Assembly (NCBI GenBank): GCA_964612675.1
Contig: CAZTDD010000025.1
Location: 1-60,332 of the forward strand
Reading direction: 5' to 3'
DNA: 60,332 nt
From: CAZTDD01 sp964612675
Lineage (GTDB): Bacteria; Hinthialibacterota; Hinthialibacteria; Hinthialibacterales; JAKPRU01
The position numbers and the translations under genes were made by a program. Shown here piece after piece: positions 8,285-15,617 of the stretch (positions are counted from its first letter, which is position 1; every line of letters starts with the position of its first letter). Under the pieces are notes generated by a model. It saw only the letters and a program-made list of their open reading frames with translations. It was not told where the DNA came from and searched no databases.

Positions 8285-9454
8285 TTGAATTCAGCGGACA
8301 ATCGAGTGCGATCTCTACTAAAGCGTTTTTTGAAAAGAAAAAGCTTACCGAGTTATGAAGAACAGGCCGCTTCGGAGGCGGCTTTCTGGGGAGATTTCAC
8401 CTCTCGTTGGATCGCAACCGGAATCATTCCGCCGTGGGCGGACATTCGGCTGGCAATCAGTCAGGCGATCTCTCTGGGGCACCATGACCGCGTACTTGGG
8501 GGTGAGCTGGAAAACCTGTCCCGCAAACTTCGGTTTTTGCGCGATGCTCTCCGCCAGGTGGCTGCGCTTGCCCGGGAACGCCCGATCCGCGTGCTGGATA
8601 TCGGTTGTGGAGCAGGATTTCTTTCACTGGAGATGGCCAGGCAGGGAGCAAAGGTCCTGGGTGTGGATTTGAGCCCGGGCCAAATCGCGGTCGCTCGTTA
8701 TTTCGGCGAAAACGGAATGCGCTGGCCGGAGGCCCTTTACCCTCGCTACCAGGGACTTTCGTTCGATCCCGAGAAGTTTGTTCCGCCGACATATAACGTG
8801 TTGGATATGAACCGGGAAGAACCAACTGGACCCTTCGATGTTATCTTTGCCCACGATGCCGTTCATCATCTCGAGCAACCCGAGCAGCTTATCAACCGCT
8901 TAGGTGCGATTCTTAACGATAAAGGGTGGATTTTGCTTATCGACCATCAGGAGACTGCGGAACAGGACAGCGCGTGGAGGCTGTTTCGCGACACCCTGGA
9001 AGAATACTGCCAATTGTGGAAGGACGGCCGCCTGTCGAGCGAAATTCCCTCTGTGGAACGATATGACCGGCACGTTGATTTCCCCCCGGGGTTAGGAAGC
9101 GAAATAATGGGGGGTCTCCACAAAAGGTTGCGTCAAGAAGGATTTCCACTAAATCAAGCGGTTGAAGCTACTACAGACAGCGAACCACCTCCGTGGCCGG
9201 TGGAAGAATCATCCTTCGAAGGTGTGAGTGAGCGGGATTTGGGATTACGTGTGACGAAAGTCCTTGAAAAGAATAACTTTACAGTTGTCAGTCAGGAAAC
9301 GGCGTTCGAGCCGTGGCGACAGGAACTCACGAGCTTGCGCCCGGCGAAGATGGCTTGGGAGACGTTTTATGGTCTCAGATCCCTCGCAGAAGAAGAAATT
9401 CTGGGTAGGATGTCTGCAGGGGCCGAATATTTCTTCGTTTCCGCCCAAAAATGA
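8285..9454 (+). CDS. class I SAM-dependent methyltransferase
   Basis: 389 residues. The SAM-binding motif I is VLDIGCGAGFLSLEMA near residues 102-117, followed by GVDLSPGQIAVA (motif II) and FDVIFAHDAVHHLEQP (post-motif). The approximately 95-residue N-terminal part is helical and the C-terminal third is not recognised. The start is a TTG with no convincing Shine-Dalgarno; an in-frame GTG at 8306 is an alternative. It stands alone, with the secreted-protein gene about 400 bp downstream. The methyl acceptor cannot be predicted. Confidence 0.85.
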   Translation: MNSADNRVRSLLKRFLKRKSLPSYEEQAASEAAFWGDFTSRWIATGIIPPWADIRLAISQAISLGHHDRVLGGELENLSRKLRFLRDALRQVAALARERPIRVLDIGCGAGFLSLEMARQGAKVLGVDLSPGQIAVARYFGENGMRWPEALYPRYQGLSFDPEKFVPPTYNVLDMNREEPTGPFDVIFAHDAVHHLEQPEQLINRLGAILNDKGWILLIDHQETAEQDSAWRLFRDTLEEYCQLWKDGRLSSEIPSVERYDRHVDFPPGLGSEIMGGLHKRLRQEGFPLNQAVEATTDSEPPPWPVEESSFEGVSERDLGLRVTKVLEKNNFTVVSQETAFEPWRQELTSLRPAKMAWETFYGLRSLAEEEILGRMSAGAEYFFVSAQK

Positions 9455-9657
9455 CACTTAGTTACTGATAATCCTTAATTTACGTTGTATATCTCAAAAC
9501 TCGGGTGGGTATCGATTTTGCAGGTGATCGGCCGTTGGCGGTGTTGTCAGATTGACGAATGTGTGTAACAATGTAAGAAAGGAATTTGTGGGGTACCAGT
9601 TACGCATAAGAACAGCGGAGTAGAATATTTAACTGAGCATTTCCCTTAGAATTCAGC

Positions 9658-9687
9658 TTGACAAAAGTGTTTGGAGCGACTTATAGT
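9658..9687 (+). promoter_or_regulatory. strong sigma70-like promoter for the abundant secreted protein
   Basis: Perfect TTGACA at 9658-9663, an 18-bp spacer and TATAGT at 9682-9687. The predicted 5' leader is about 165 nt and ends in AGGGAGGG before the ATG at 9860. This promoter is the only element recognised in the gene-free stretch 9455-9859, which is otherwise AT-rich with no coding signal. Confidence 0.65.
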
Positions 9688-9859
9688 AGGGTAAATGTTA
9701 GGGTACTACCATTGTGCCCTTGATAATACTCGATTCAAGAACCTAGTGAGATAAAGACGTAGGCAGGAAAGGAGGTAAGTTGCGGCGGGAGACTCATTTG
9801 TCGAGTTAGGGATTCACCCAGCTCAAAAAAACTACCTCTAGAAGGGAGGGAATTATCGA

Positions 9860-11410
9860 ATGAGACAATTGTCGGTTCTTACCGCGGTGACCTTGTTGGT
9901 TGTGGCGGTCTCGGGCGCCCACGCTGGTGCATTGGTGGCTACGGATCCCCCGGATATCGCTCTGCAAGTCGGGACTCCGTTGACAGATGCTTTCGACCTG
10001 AATGACTACTTTATTGGTGGTTCGATGGACGATGGCAGTGTTGACATTGAGGGTTCGGCTGACGTCGGTGTTCGGACGGAAGAGTTCACCATCAGCGCTG
10101 GCGGCGACTCCGTGACTGTTAGCAACACAGTCAAGGTCTCAACTTTCCTGGTCGCAAACGGTGCTGCCATCGATCCGATGGCTTCACCCGGAGGTAACCC
10201 CTTCGTGAACGTTCTTCGTCCTGGTGTAGCCGCGACATCCGTAGAGGCTCTGGTTGGTGGTGGCGGTGCCGCTCAAGGCGGAACCCCCGCTCCGGTCACA
10301 GGCCCGGGCTGGTACATCACGTTCGCTAACGTGAATGTCAGCTACGATCAGACTCTGCGTGTCCGCGATGCCAGTTTGATCGCTCAGTCCGACGGCCCCA
10401 GCCTTGATGCTGCCGGCCTGATGGCTGAAATCGATGAGTCTGGTAACTACACCCTGACGGCCCAAGAAGGTTTTGGTGGTCCTGTAGTCGTGTCCTTCGT
10501 GTCCGTTGGTGCTGACGGCAGCCTGGACGGTGCTTCCGTGCTGGCTTCCGGCTCGATCTCGGTTGGCGACAGCTATGCCGAGAACGATGCAGCCCAGTCA
10601 CTGAACGACGGCGATCAGTTCGCCTACAGTGCAGTGGACGCCGCTGGGATGGTTACGGTTTCCGTTGAGGCCACACCGGCCGCTGACGGCGTTTCCGTAG
10701 CTATTGCCGCCCTGGACGCTCCTGGCGGAGCGATCTACGGCGACTTGGCTTACACCAACGTGTCCAACACGTCGGCCAACCAGACGATCACCATCTCCAC
10801 CACTTACAATGCCGCTAGCGGAACGCTCGTTCCGTTGGTACAGGCTGCCGGTGGTGCAGCAACCTTCACGAACTTGAAGGTCTACCGTGCTCCTGCGGTT
10901 GCCGAGATGGCTGTCGGCGCGAACGCAGTCGCTATGACCACGCAAGGCGGCGCTGCTGAGGATGGTATGTTCGAGAGTGGCAACTCTGCCACAGATCTCG
11001 TCGGAACCAGCCCGAACGGCGCGACCGGTCAGGTCAATCTGCAGAACGGTGCTGTAGCGCTTGGTGAGGAAGGCCAAGGTAATGACAACATTACTCTGGT
11101 TGCCGCCTACAACGCTCCAGCCACTGTTGCCGCCCGCATCATGGCTACTGGTGATGATGGTCGTTGCGACCTCGTCATCACAGCTCTTGGCGCGGACTTC
11201 ACAGCCACATCCAGTATCGGTCAATTCAAGACCCTCGGCGGTGGTACAGTGCCCATCACAATCAGTGGTGAGGTTTCTGATGCCGCTATGGTCTGGGTGA
11301 CCGCGCAGGGTGTCGGTGGCGGACAAGACGGAATCCTTGTCGACAACCTGGTAGCATCACAGGCTCAAGACATGGATGAGTACTTCGACGCCGATCTCTA
11401 CGGCCTCTGA
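9860..11410 (+). CDS. secreted Ala/Gly/Val-rich beta protein, probably abundant (S-layer or envelope type)
   Basis: 516 residues with a clear Sec signal (hydrophobic residues 5-18, AHA cleavage near residue 22). The mature protein is acidic, very poor in Lys and has a single Cys. It is dominated by alternating small and Val/Thr/Ser residues typical of beta-sandwich repeats. Its first segment (IALQVGTPLTDAFDLNDYF) recalls cadherin-like or Ig-like surface domains. Codon use favours GGT, GCT, GTT and AAC far more than the neighbours, and it has a consensus promoter, long leader, strong Shine-Dalgarno and a perfect terminator, all signs of high expression. No PEP-CTERM or LPXTG-type sorting motif is seen. 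A structural surface protein is inferred; no family is recognised. Confidence 0.75.
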   Translation: MRQLSVLTAVTLLVVAVSGAHAGALVATDPPDIALQVGTPLTDAFDLNDYFIGGSMDDGSVDIEGSADVGVRTEEFTISAGGDSVTVSNTVKVSTFLVANGAAIDPMASPGGNPFVNVLRPGVAATSVEALVGGGGAAQGGTPAPVTGPGWYITFANVNVSYDQTLRVRDASLIAQSDGPSLDAAGLMAEIDESGNYTLTAQEGFGGPVVVSFVSVGADGSLDGASVLASGSISVGDSYAENDAAQSLNDGDQFAYSAVDAAGMVTVSVEATPAADGVSVAIAALDAPGGAIYGDLAYTNVSNTSANQTITISTTYNAASGTLVPLVQAAGGAATFTNLKVYRAPAVAEMAVGANAVAMTTQGGAAEDGMFESGNSATDLVGTSPNGATGQVNLQNGAVALGEEGQGNDNITLVAAYNAPATVAARIMATGDDGRCDLVITALGADFTATSSIGQFKTLGGGTVPITISGEVSDAAMVWVTAQGVGGGQDGILVDNLVASQAQDMDEYFDADLYGL

Positions 11411-11433
11411 TCGCCGTAGCACGAGCGTATTCG

Positions 11434-11461
11434 AAAGGGGCGTGGCTTCCACGCCCCTTTT
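11434..11461 (+). terminator. intrinsic terminator of the secreted-protein gene
   Basis: A perfect 12-bp stem (AAAGGGGCGTGG, CTT loop, CCACGCCCCTTT) followed by a short T run, beginning about 24 bases after the stop codon. It should isolate the secreted-protein gene from the radical SAM gene downstream. Confidence 0.85.
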
Positions 11462-11483
11462 CCATTTTCGGTGCCAGGGAAAG

Positions 11484-11514
11484 CCCTCACCCCAGCCCTC
11501 TCCCAGAGGGAGAG
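11484..11514. repeat. dispersed-type palindromic repeat
   Basis: A CCCTCACCCCAGCCC lead followed by the perfect hairpin CTCTCCC-AGA-GGGAGAG. This sequence type recurs as an extragenic palindrome in many environmental bacterial genomes. Only one copy is seen here. It lies between the terminator and the radical SAM start and is not part of a gene. Confidence 0.6.
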
Positions 11515-11561
11515 CGGAAGCGGCGGCAGGAATTGTCGCCACCCTTTGTAGACCGAATCCC

Positions 11562-12647
11562 ATGCGTCGATTGCTCTCACGAATCCGGTCGTCGATGAAG
11601 AACAAACCGGTCTATCCGGCCCCCCGGCTGAAAGACCTGATTCTGTTCGTCACCGATCGTTGTAACATGCGGTGTGCACACTGTATGTTTTGGCGGCGCG
11701 TCGACGATCCGGGGCCGGAACTCTCGCTGGACGATCTTCGCCAGGTAGCGGAAACCACGCCGCCGTTACGAACACTGGCCCTCACCGGCGGTGAGCCGTT
11801 CCTTCGCAAGGATCTCTGGGAGATCATCCAGACTTTCTACGAAAGAAACCGCACACATCACATCCAGGTCGATACGAACGGTCTGCTGGGAGACCGTATG
11901 GAGGAGACTATCGATCGGTATATCGAGTTGAACCCGGGGAAGTATTTGAGTTTCCAAGTCTCTCTCGACGGTCTTGCCGAAACGCATGACCGTATACGTC
12001 GAACACCCGGTAGTTTCAACAGGATTATCGAGAATATCCGGTCATGCCGTGAGCGTGACGTTCCCTATTTCCGGATCACTGTTCTGACCAACGTCAATCG
12101 TGAGAACGTCGACGAGATCGAGCCGCTTGCGGAGTTACTTCGCGAAATCGGCGTTCCGCATGTCTATGACTTTGTTCGAGGTACGGGGTTCAGTGCCTGG
12201 GACATACCGCAGAGCATACAGATCGAAGAAGACCCGCGCGATTGCGGTCTACCGCCGATCGAAGATCTTGAAGGGCTGGTGGATCGCATCGAACGAATCG
12301 ACCAGGAAGAAGGCGGTCAATTCGGGCAGTGGATCGAGCAACTTCGGTGGCAGGTGGAGCTATACCGTGGCGCGCGGTTGCCGGTTCCCTGTCTCTCGGC
12401 GGGGCGCACAGCCGGTGTGATTTACAGCGACGGCTCGGTGACGGTCTGTGAGTTTACCAAACCATTCGCCCACTTGAGGGATTATGATTTTGATCTGGGC
12501 AGACTTTGGGCAGGTCCCGAGGCGGAAAAGCGAAGATCCCAAATCACGCGCTGCCGATGTACGCACAGCTGTTTTCTTCTCACCAGCCATCAGGAATGGC
12601 TTGAACAGACAGGGCGAGTACCGGTCTTTGCGCCGGAGGAGGCGTGA
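11562..12647 (+). CDS. radical SAM/SPASM-type enzyme
   Basis: 361 residues from the ATG at 11562; an in-frame ATG at 11595 is an alternative, and neither has a good Shine-Dalgarno. The radical SAM motif CNMRCAHC has Cys34, Cys38 and Cys41, followed by the GGEP SAM-binding motif. The C-terminal region has Cys residues (PCLSAG, TVCEF, RCRCTHSC) arranged like a SPASM or twitch domain that would hold auxiliary Fe-S clusters. Relatives modify peptides or act in cofactor synthesis. A longer upstream frame runs through the terminator and palindrome and is not believed. No RiPP precursor is obvious; the nearest partner is the secreted protein upstream. Confidence 0.88.
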   Translation: MRRLLSRIRSSMKNKPVYPAPRLKDLILFVTDRCNMRCAHCMFWRRVDDPGPELSLDDLRQVAETTPPLRTLALTGGEPFLRKDLWEIIQTFYERNRTHHIQVDTNGLLGDRMEETIDRYIELNPGKYLSFQVSLDGLAETHDRIRRTPGSFNRIIENIRSCRERDVPYFRITVLTNVNRENVDEIEPLAELLREIGVPHVYDFVRGTGFSAWDIPQSIQIEEDPRDCGLPPIEDLEGLVDRIERIDQEEGGQFGQWIEQLRWQVELYRGARLPVPCLSAGRTAGVIYSDGSVTVCEFTKPFAHLRDYDFDLGRLWAGPEAEKRRSQITRCRCTHSCFLLTSHQEWLEQTGRVPVFAPEEA

Positions 12648-12661
12648 GTGAGGTTTTCTTT

Positions 12662-12675
12662 CCAGTGGATCGTTG
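12662..12675 (+). repeat. left 14-bp direct repeat flanking the toxin-antitoxin block
   Basis: CCAGTGGATCGTTG, directly after the radical SAM stop codon. An identical copy lies at 13415-13428, just after relE. Confidence 0.5.
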
Positions 12676-12727
12676 CAGTTTGTTCCAGTATGCTCAGAAT
12701 AGACTGATGGCTGAGGTCGAGGATGCC

Positions 12728-12910
12728 ATGAAGGTCAGGTCTCGGACGTACCAATATACAGTCAATTTCGAGGAGGCTGAGGACGGCGTGATCATCGTCA
12801 CTGTTCCCCTCCTGCGTGGATGTGTTTCCTATGGATACACCATCGAAGAAGCCGAAGGAAATATCCGTGAAGCCATCGAATGCTATATCGAAACCTTGCC
12901 GTTGGCATGA
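12728..12910 (+). CDS. HicB-like antitoxin, no HicA neighbour
   Basis: 60 residues from the ATG at 12728 (GAGG five bases upstream); in-frame starts further upstream exist but precede the family's N-terminus. The pattern YTVNFEEAEDGVIIVTVPLLRGCVSYG, then TIEEAEGNIREAIECYIE, is the degraded-RNase-H-like fold of HicB antitoxins. No HicA toxin with its dsRBD-like fold lies on either side. Instead a RelBE-type pair follows after 59 bp. It could be an orphan regulator or a remnant. Confidence 0.72.
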   Translation: MKVRSRTYQYTVNFEEAEDGVIIVTVPLLRGCVSYGYTIEEAEGNIREAIECYIETLPLA

Positions 12911-12969
12911 TCGTTCGCCGTTTGACAAATCCATCCTGTCGGTCGATACTATACAAAGGAGACCATATC

Positions 12970-13131
12970 ATGAATCCAGAAGCCGTCCAGAAACACTATG
13001 ATGACGATCCGACTATCCTGACGCCGGAAGAAGAGGAAGAAGATCTTAACGAGATCCGCCAGGCAAAGGCCGAGATTGAACAGCACGGCACGATTCCACT
13101 CGAAGATCTGAAAAAGGAACTTGGCCTTTAA
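12970..13131 (+). CDS. RelB-type antitoxin partner of the RelE-like toxin
   Basis: 53 residues. The ATG at 12970 follows a strong AAGGAG. It is acidic, with a run of Glu in the middle and a C-terminal HGTIPLEDLKKELGL that is typical of short antitoxins paired with RelE/ParE toxins. Its stop overlaps the beginning of the toxin gene. It presumably neutralises the toxin by binding through its C-terminal part and may autorepress the pair. No DNA-binding domain is clear in this short protein. Confidence 0.78.
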   Translation: MNPEAVQKHYDDDPTILTPEEEEEDLNEIRQAKAEIEQHGTIPLEDLKKELGL

Positions 13132-13132
13132 T

Positions 13133-13384
13133 GTGTACACGGTGGAACTTTCTCCGAAAGCAAGTCGAAAGCTTCGGAAACTCCCTCCATACGTCCAGCG
13201 GCAACTCATAGAGGATTGCGAATCGCTTGCAGAAAACCCACGCCCCCGTGGATATAAACCCTACAGGAAAGAACCCGGGACTTTTCGGATCCGAAGTGGA
13301 GACTACCGAGTGGTGTACGAAATCTCCGATAAGTCGCGAAAAGTATGTGTGCTGATGCTAGGGCATCGTCGAGATATCTACTGA
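13133..13384 (+). CDS. RelE/ParE-family toxin
   Basis: 83 residues from the GTG at 13133, which gives the family-typical YTVELSPKASRKLRKL opening; a TTG at 13121 is an alternative start inside the antitoxin. The core RIRSGDYRVVYE and the terminal LMLGHRRDIY match RelE-type mRNA interferases, with conserved Arg and Tyr positions. RelE toxins cut mRNA at the ribosome. It is directly coupled to the antitoxin and followed by a repeat copy at 13415. Confidence 0.88.
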   Translation: MYTVELSPKASRKLRKLPPYVQRQLIEDCESLAENPRPRGYKPYRKEPGTFRIRSGDYRVVYEISDKSRKVCVLMLGHRRDIY

Positions 13385-13414
13385 AGAACAAGCCACGTGT
13401 GCAGGATTCTGTTC

Positions 13415-13428
13415 CCAGTGGATCGTTG
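13415..13428 (+). repeat. right 14-bp direct repeat flanking the toxin-antitoxin block
   Basis: Identical to 12662-12675 (CCAGTGGATCGTTG). It lies 30 bases after the relE stop and just upstream of the glycosyltransferase promoter region. Confidence 0.5.
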
Positions 13429-13458
13429 TATACTGACTGCAATCAGAAGATCTTTTGC

Positions 13459-13464
13459 TATAAT
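13459..13464 (+). promoter_or_regulatory. consensus -10 element just upstream of the GT2 gene
   Basis: TATAAT begins 12 bases before the ATG at 13471. Transcription from it would start at or very near the initiation codon, giving a leaderless or nearly leaderless mRNA; no Shine-Dalgarno is present. The -35 region is weak. Confidence 0.4.
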
Positions 13465-13470
13465 CGCTCG

Positions 13471-14430
13471 ATGCCACTGCCCCCGCCAACCATATCGGCC
13501 GTGTTTGTCACCTGGAATCGGTGCCAATTGCTGCTGGCCGCGATCCAGTCGCTTGTAAATCAGGAATATCCGTATCTGGAAATCGTCGTCGTGGATAACG
13601 CATCGACAGACGGTACAGAGTCCGCCTTGGCACGACTGCCGTTCCCGGTGCGCTATCTCCGCAACAACAAGAACATTGGAGCCTCCGTCGCCAGAAACCA
13701 GGGGGTACGCATTTCCGGGGGAGAACTGATCCTGTTCATGGATTCGGACGCCGAGCTGCTGACCGAGGGAGCGCTACACTCCTTGGTCGAACAACTGGGA
13801 AAGGACGAAAGCCTTGCGGGCGGGTCCGGCGTCATTTATTCGGATCGAGAGAAAGAAGAAATCTGGTGTTGGTCGCCTGTGATGTACCCGGACGGCTTCC
13901 ACGATCCCAAAACGTCGGTAGAGCCCAAAGAGGATATTCCGGTTCTCTCGACGTGCTTCATGCTGCTTCGACGCGATGTGTTTTATCGCGTGGGGGGGTT
14001 CGATCCTTTCTATTTCTACCTGTACGAGGATGCCGACCTCTCGGCACGAATTCGAGGGGAAGGATTTACATTCATAATCGATCCCGACATCCATATTCTT
14101 CACCATTACGCGAAACCCGGTCGGGTAACACGAGATCAGATCCAATATCACCGTTACCACGAAAGACTACGCCTGTACTACCTCCTGAAGATCGAGGGTT
14201 TCGAGGTTTGGCGTTCCTCGGTTTGGGGATTGCTCCGGTATCCTCGAACGACACGTAATCGGTTCCCGTATCTCCCATGGGGCAGATTCCTGGAAGTCTA
14301 CGCATGGAGACCGTTCTGTCAGCTATTGAGCTATCCGCGGTTGAAGAAACGCCGCTCTCGGGACTGGCTTGCCGAAACGCCCGAGCCCCCACGCGTGGAC
14401 ATTCTCGGGGGTGTCATCGATGAGTCGTGA
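13471..14430 (+). CDS. family 2 glycosyltransferase
   Basis: 319 residues from the ATG at 13471. It has a GT-A fold: ISAVFVTWNR near the N-terminus, VVVDNASTDGT, NIGASVARNQG, and the nucleotide-sugar/metal motif in FMDSDAEL near residue 90. GGFDPFYFYLYEDADLSARI is the typical acceptor-side EDADL motif. It probably adds a sugar to a surface glycan or lipid-linked intermediate in the cytoplasm. A longer upstream frame starts inside relE and is not the real start. The last codons overlap the SGNH hydrolase start, so the two are an operon. Confidence 0.93.
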   Translation: MPLPPPTISAVFVTWNRCQLLLAAIQSLVNQEYPYLEIVVVDNASTDGTESALARLPFPVRYLRNNKNIGASVARNQGVRISGGELILFMDSDAELLTEGALHSLVEQLGKDESLAGGSGVIYSDREKEEIWCWSPVMYPDGFHDPKTSVEPKEDIPVLSTCFMLLRRDVFYRVGGFDPFYFYLYEDADLSARIRGEGFTFIIDPDIHILHHYAKPGRVTRDQIQYHRYHERLRLYYLLKIEGFEVWRSSVWGLLRYPRTTRNRFPYLPWGRFLEVYAWRPFCQLLSYPRLKKRRSRDWLAETPEPPRVDILGGVIDES

Positions 14431-15463
14431 ATGGCTGTTTCGAACGCTTCTTGTGCTGGGATCGCTGTTGTTGGCGTTTGTTGTCCTGGAGTCGGCGTGT
14501 CGGCTCCTTGGCCTGGGGAGACCGAACCCGCACGCGACGGGGGACCGGGGACTTTTCGTTGCGCATCCCGATCCCAAAATCTCGTACTGTTTAAAACCGG
14601 GATTCTCCGGTTCGGTTTACGGTTCCCACGTTGAAATCAACAGCCGAAACCTTCGCGAACCGGAGTCGTTGACATACCAACCGCCTGCAGGCGTTCAGCG
14701 GATTCTCTGCCTCGGGGATTCCGTCGTATTCGGTTTCGGTGTAGCTCGCGAAGACGCTTTCCCTTCCGTTCTTCAGGATTTGCTAAACCAGAACACTCAA
14801 CAGAGCATTGAAACGATCAATACGGGTGTGCCCGGCTATAACACTGTCCAGGAGACCCGTTTTCTCGAAACAGAGGGGCAACGCTACCAGCCGGATCTTG
14901 TTCTGCTGTTCCTGGTGGCCAACGATCCCGAGTCGATTCGGCGATTGGATCAGGACGGCCATTTGCTTCCCGCACCGGAAGATATCTGGCTGCGGCTTTC
15001 CCGCAAGTACGAACGGTTGTCAGCGCCCGAATCGATGTTCCGCTCGGTGAATGCATTCCGACGCGGGATCGCCCCGTTCACCTCGAAGTACAGACAAATA
15101 GTGGAAGAGGTTGTCGAGTACTATACAGAAGAAATCTTCGAGAACCCCGGTTGGAAAGACTGTCGAGATGCTCTGGCCCGATTACACGAGTGGGAAACTA
15201 AGCACAACGTTCCCGTGATTGCGGTTGTCCTTCCCATGCTTTCCGATTTCGAGAATCATCCCTACATTCCGACATACGAGCGGTTTCTCGGGGCATGCGA
15301 CGAAGCCGGGCTCAAGAGCTGGTACGGGTGGGACGCACTCGCCCGGTACGATCCCGACAGCCTGCGTGTGCATCCGCTGGACGGCCATCCGGGTAGTCTG
15401 GGGCACCGGGTTATCGCAGAGTTTCTGGCGGAAAGAACAGCGGAGTTGTTGCAATGCCATTGA
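14420..15463 (+). CDS. membrane-anchored SGNH/GDSL hydrolase
   Basis: 347 residues. The ATG at 14420 overlaps the GT2 stop and follows GGGGGTG. An N-terminal hydrophobic helix (residues 6-25) anchors or exports it. SGNH blocks: LCLGDSVVFG with Ser101, NTGVPGYNT, LLFLVANDPES and a C-terminal DGHPGSLGHRVIA. Family members are esterases, often deacetylating or acylating glycans. Its place between two glycosyltransferases suggests editing of acyl groups on the same surface polymer. Confidence 0.87.
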   Translation: MSREWLFRTLLVLGSLLLAFVVLESACRLLGLGRPNPHATGDRGLFVAHPDPKISYCLKPGFSGSVYGSHVEINSRNLREPESLTYQPPAGVQRILCLGDSVVFGFGVAREDAFPSVLQDLLNQNTQQSIETINTGVPGYNTVQETRFLETEGQRYQPDLVLLFLVANDPESIRRLDQDGHLLPAPEDIWLRLSRKYERLSAPESMFRSVNAFRRGIAPFTSKYRQIVEEVVEYYTEEIFENPGWKDCRDALARLHEWETKHNVPVIAVVLPMLSDFENHPYIPTYERFLGACDEAGLKSWYGWDALARYDPDSLRVHPLDGHPGSLGHRVIAEFLAERTAELLQCH

Positions 15464-15486
15464 GTTACGGATACGCCACCTCTCGA

Positions 15487-15556
15487 GGGAGGGCGAAGCT
15501 CCTGCGGAACCGGATTCTCTTTCCTACCCTCGGCTCAGCAGGAGCTTCGCCCTCCC
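15487..15556. repeat. 19-bp perfect inverted repeat, dispersed element type
   Basis: GGGAGGGCGAAGCTCCTGC at 15487-15505 is repeated as its exact reverse complement at 15538-15556 around a 32-bp spacer. Such GC-rich extragenic palindromes are widespread in planctomycete-like genomes. It could form a long hairpin between the SGNH and GT-C genes; with no T tract it is not a canonical terminator. Confidence 0.75.
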
Positions 15557-15617
15557 AGCGTTCTTTCACGAGGGGTTCAATCTAGCGACACCGGGGCCAT
15601 ATAAGGGCAAATCGTAG

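Noticed and set aside
10598..11326. Minus-strand frame of 242 codons
   Set aside because: Mirror of the secreted-protein codons; no start signals or recognisable motifs.
11376..11561. N-terminal extension of the radical SAM frame
   Set aside because: It would cross the end of the secreted-protein gene, a perfect terminator and a palindromic repeat; the ATG at 11562 or 11595 fits better.
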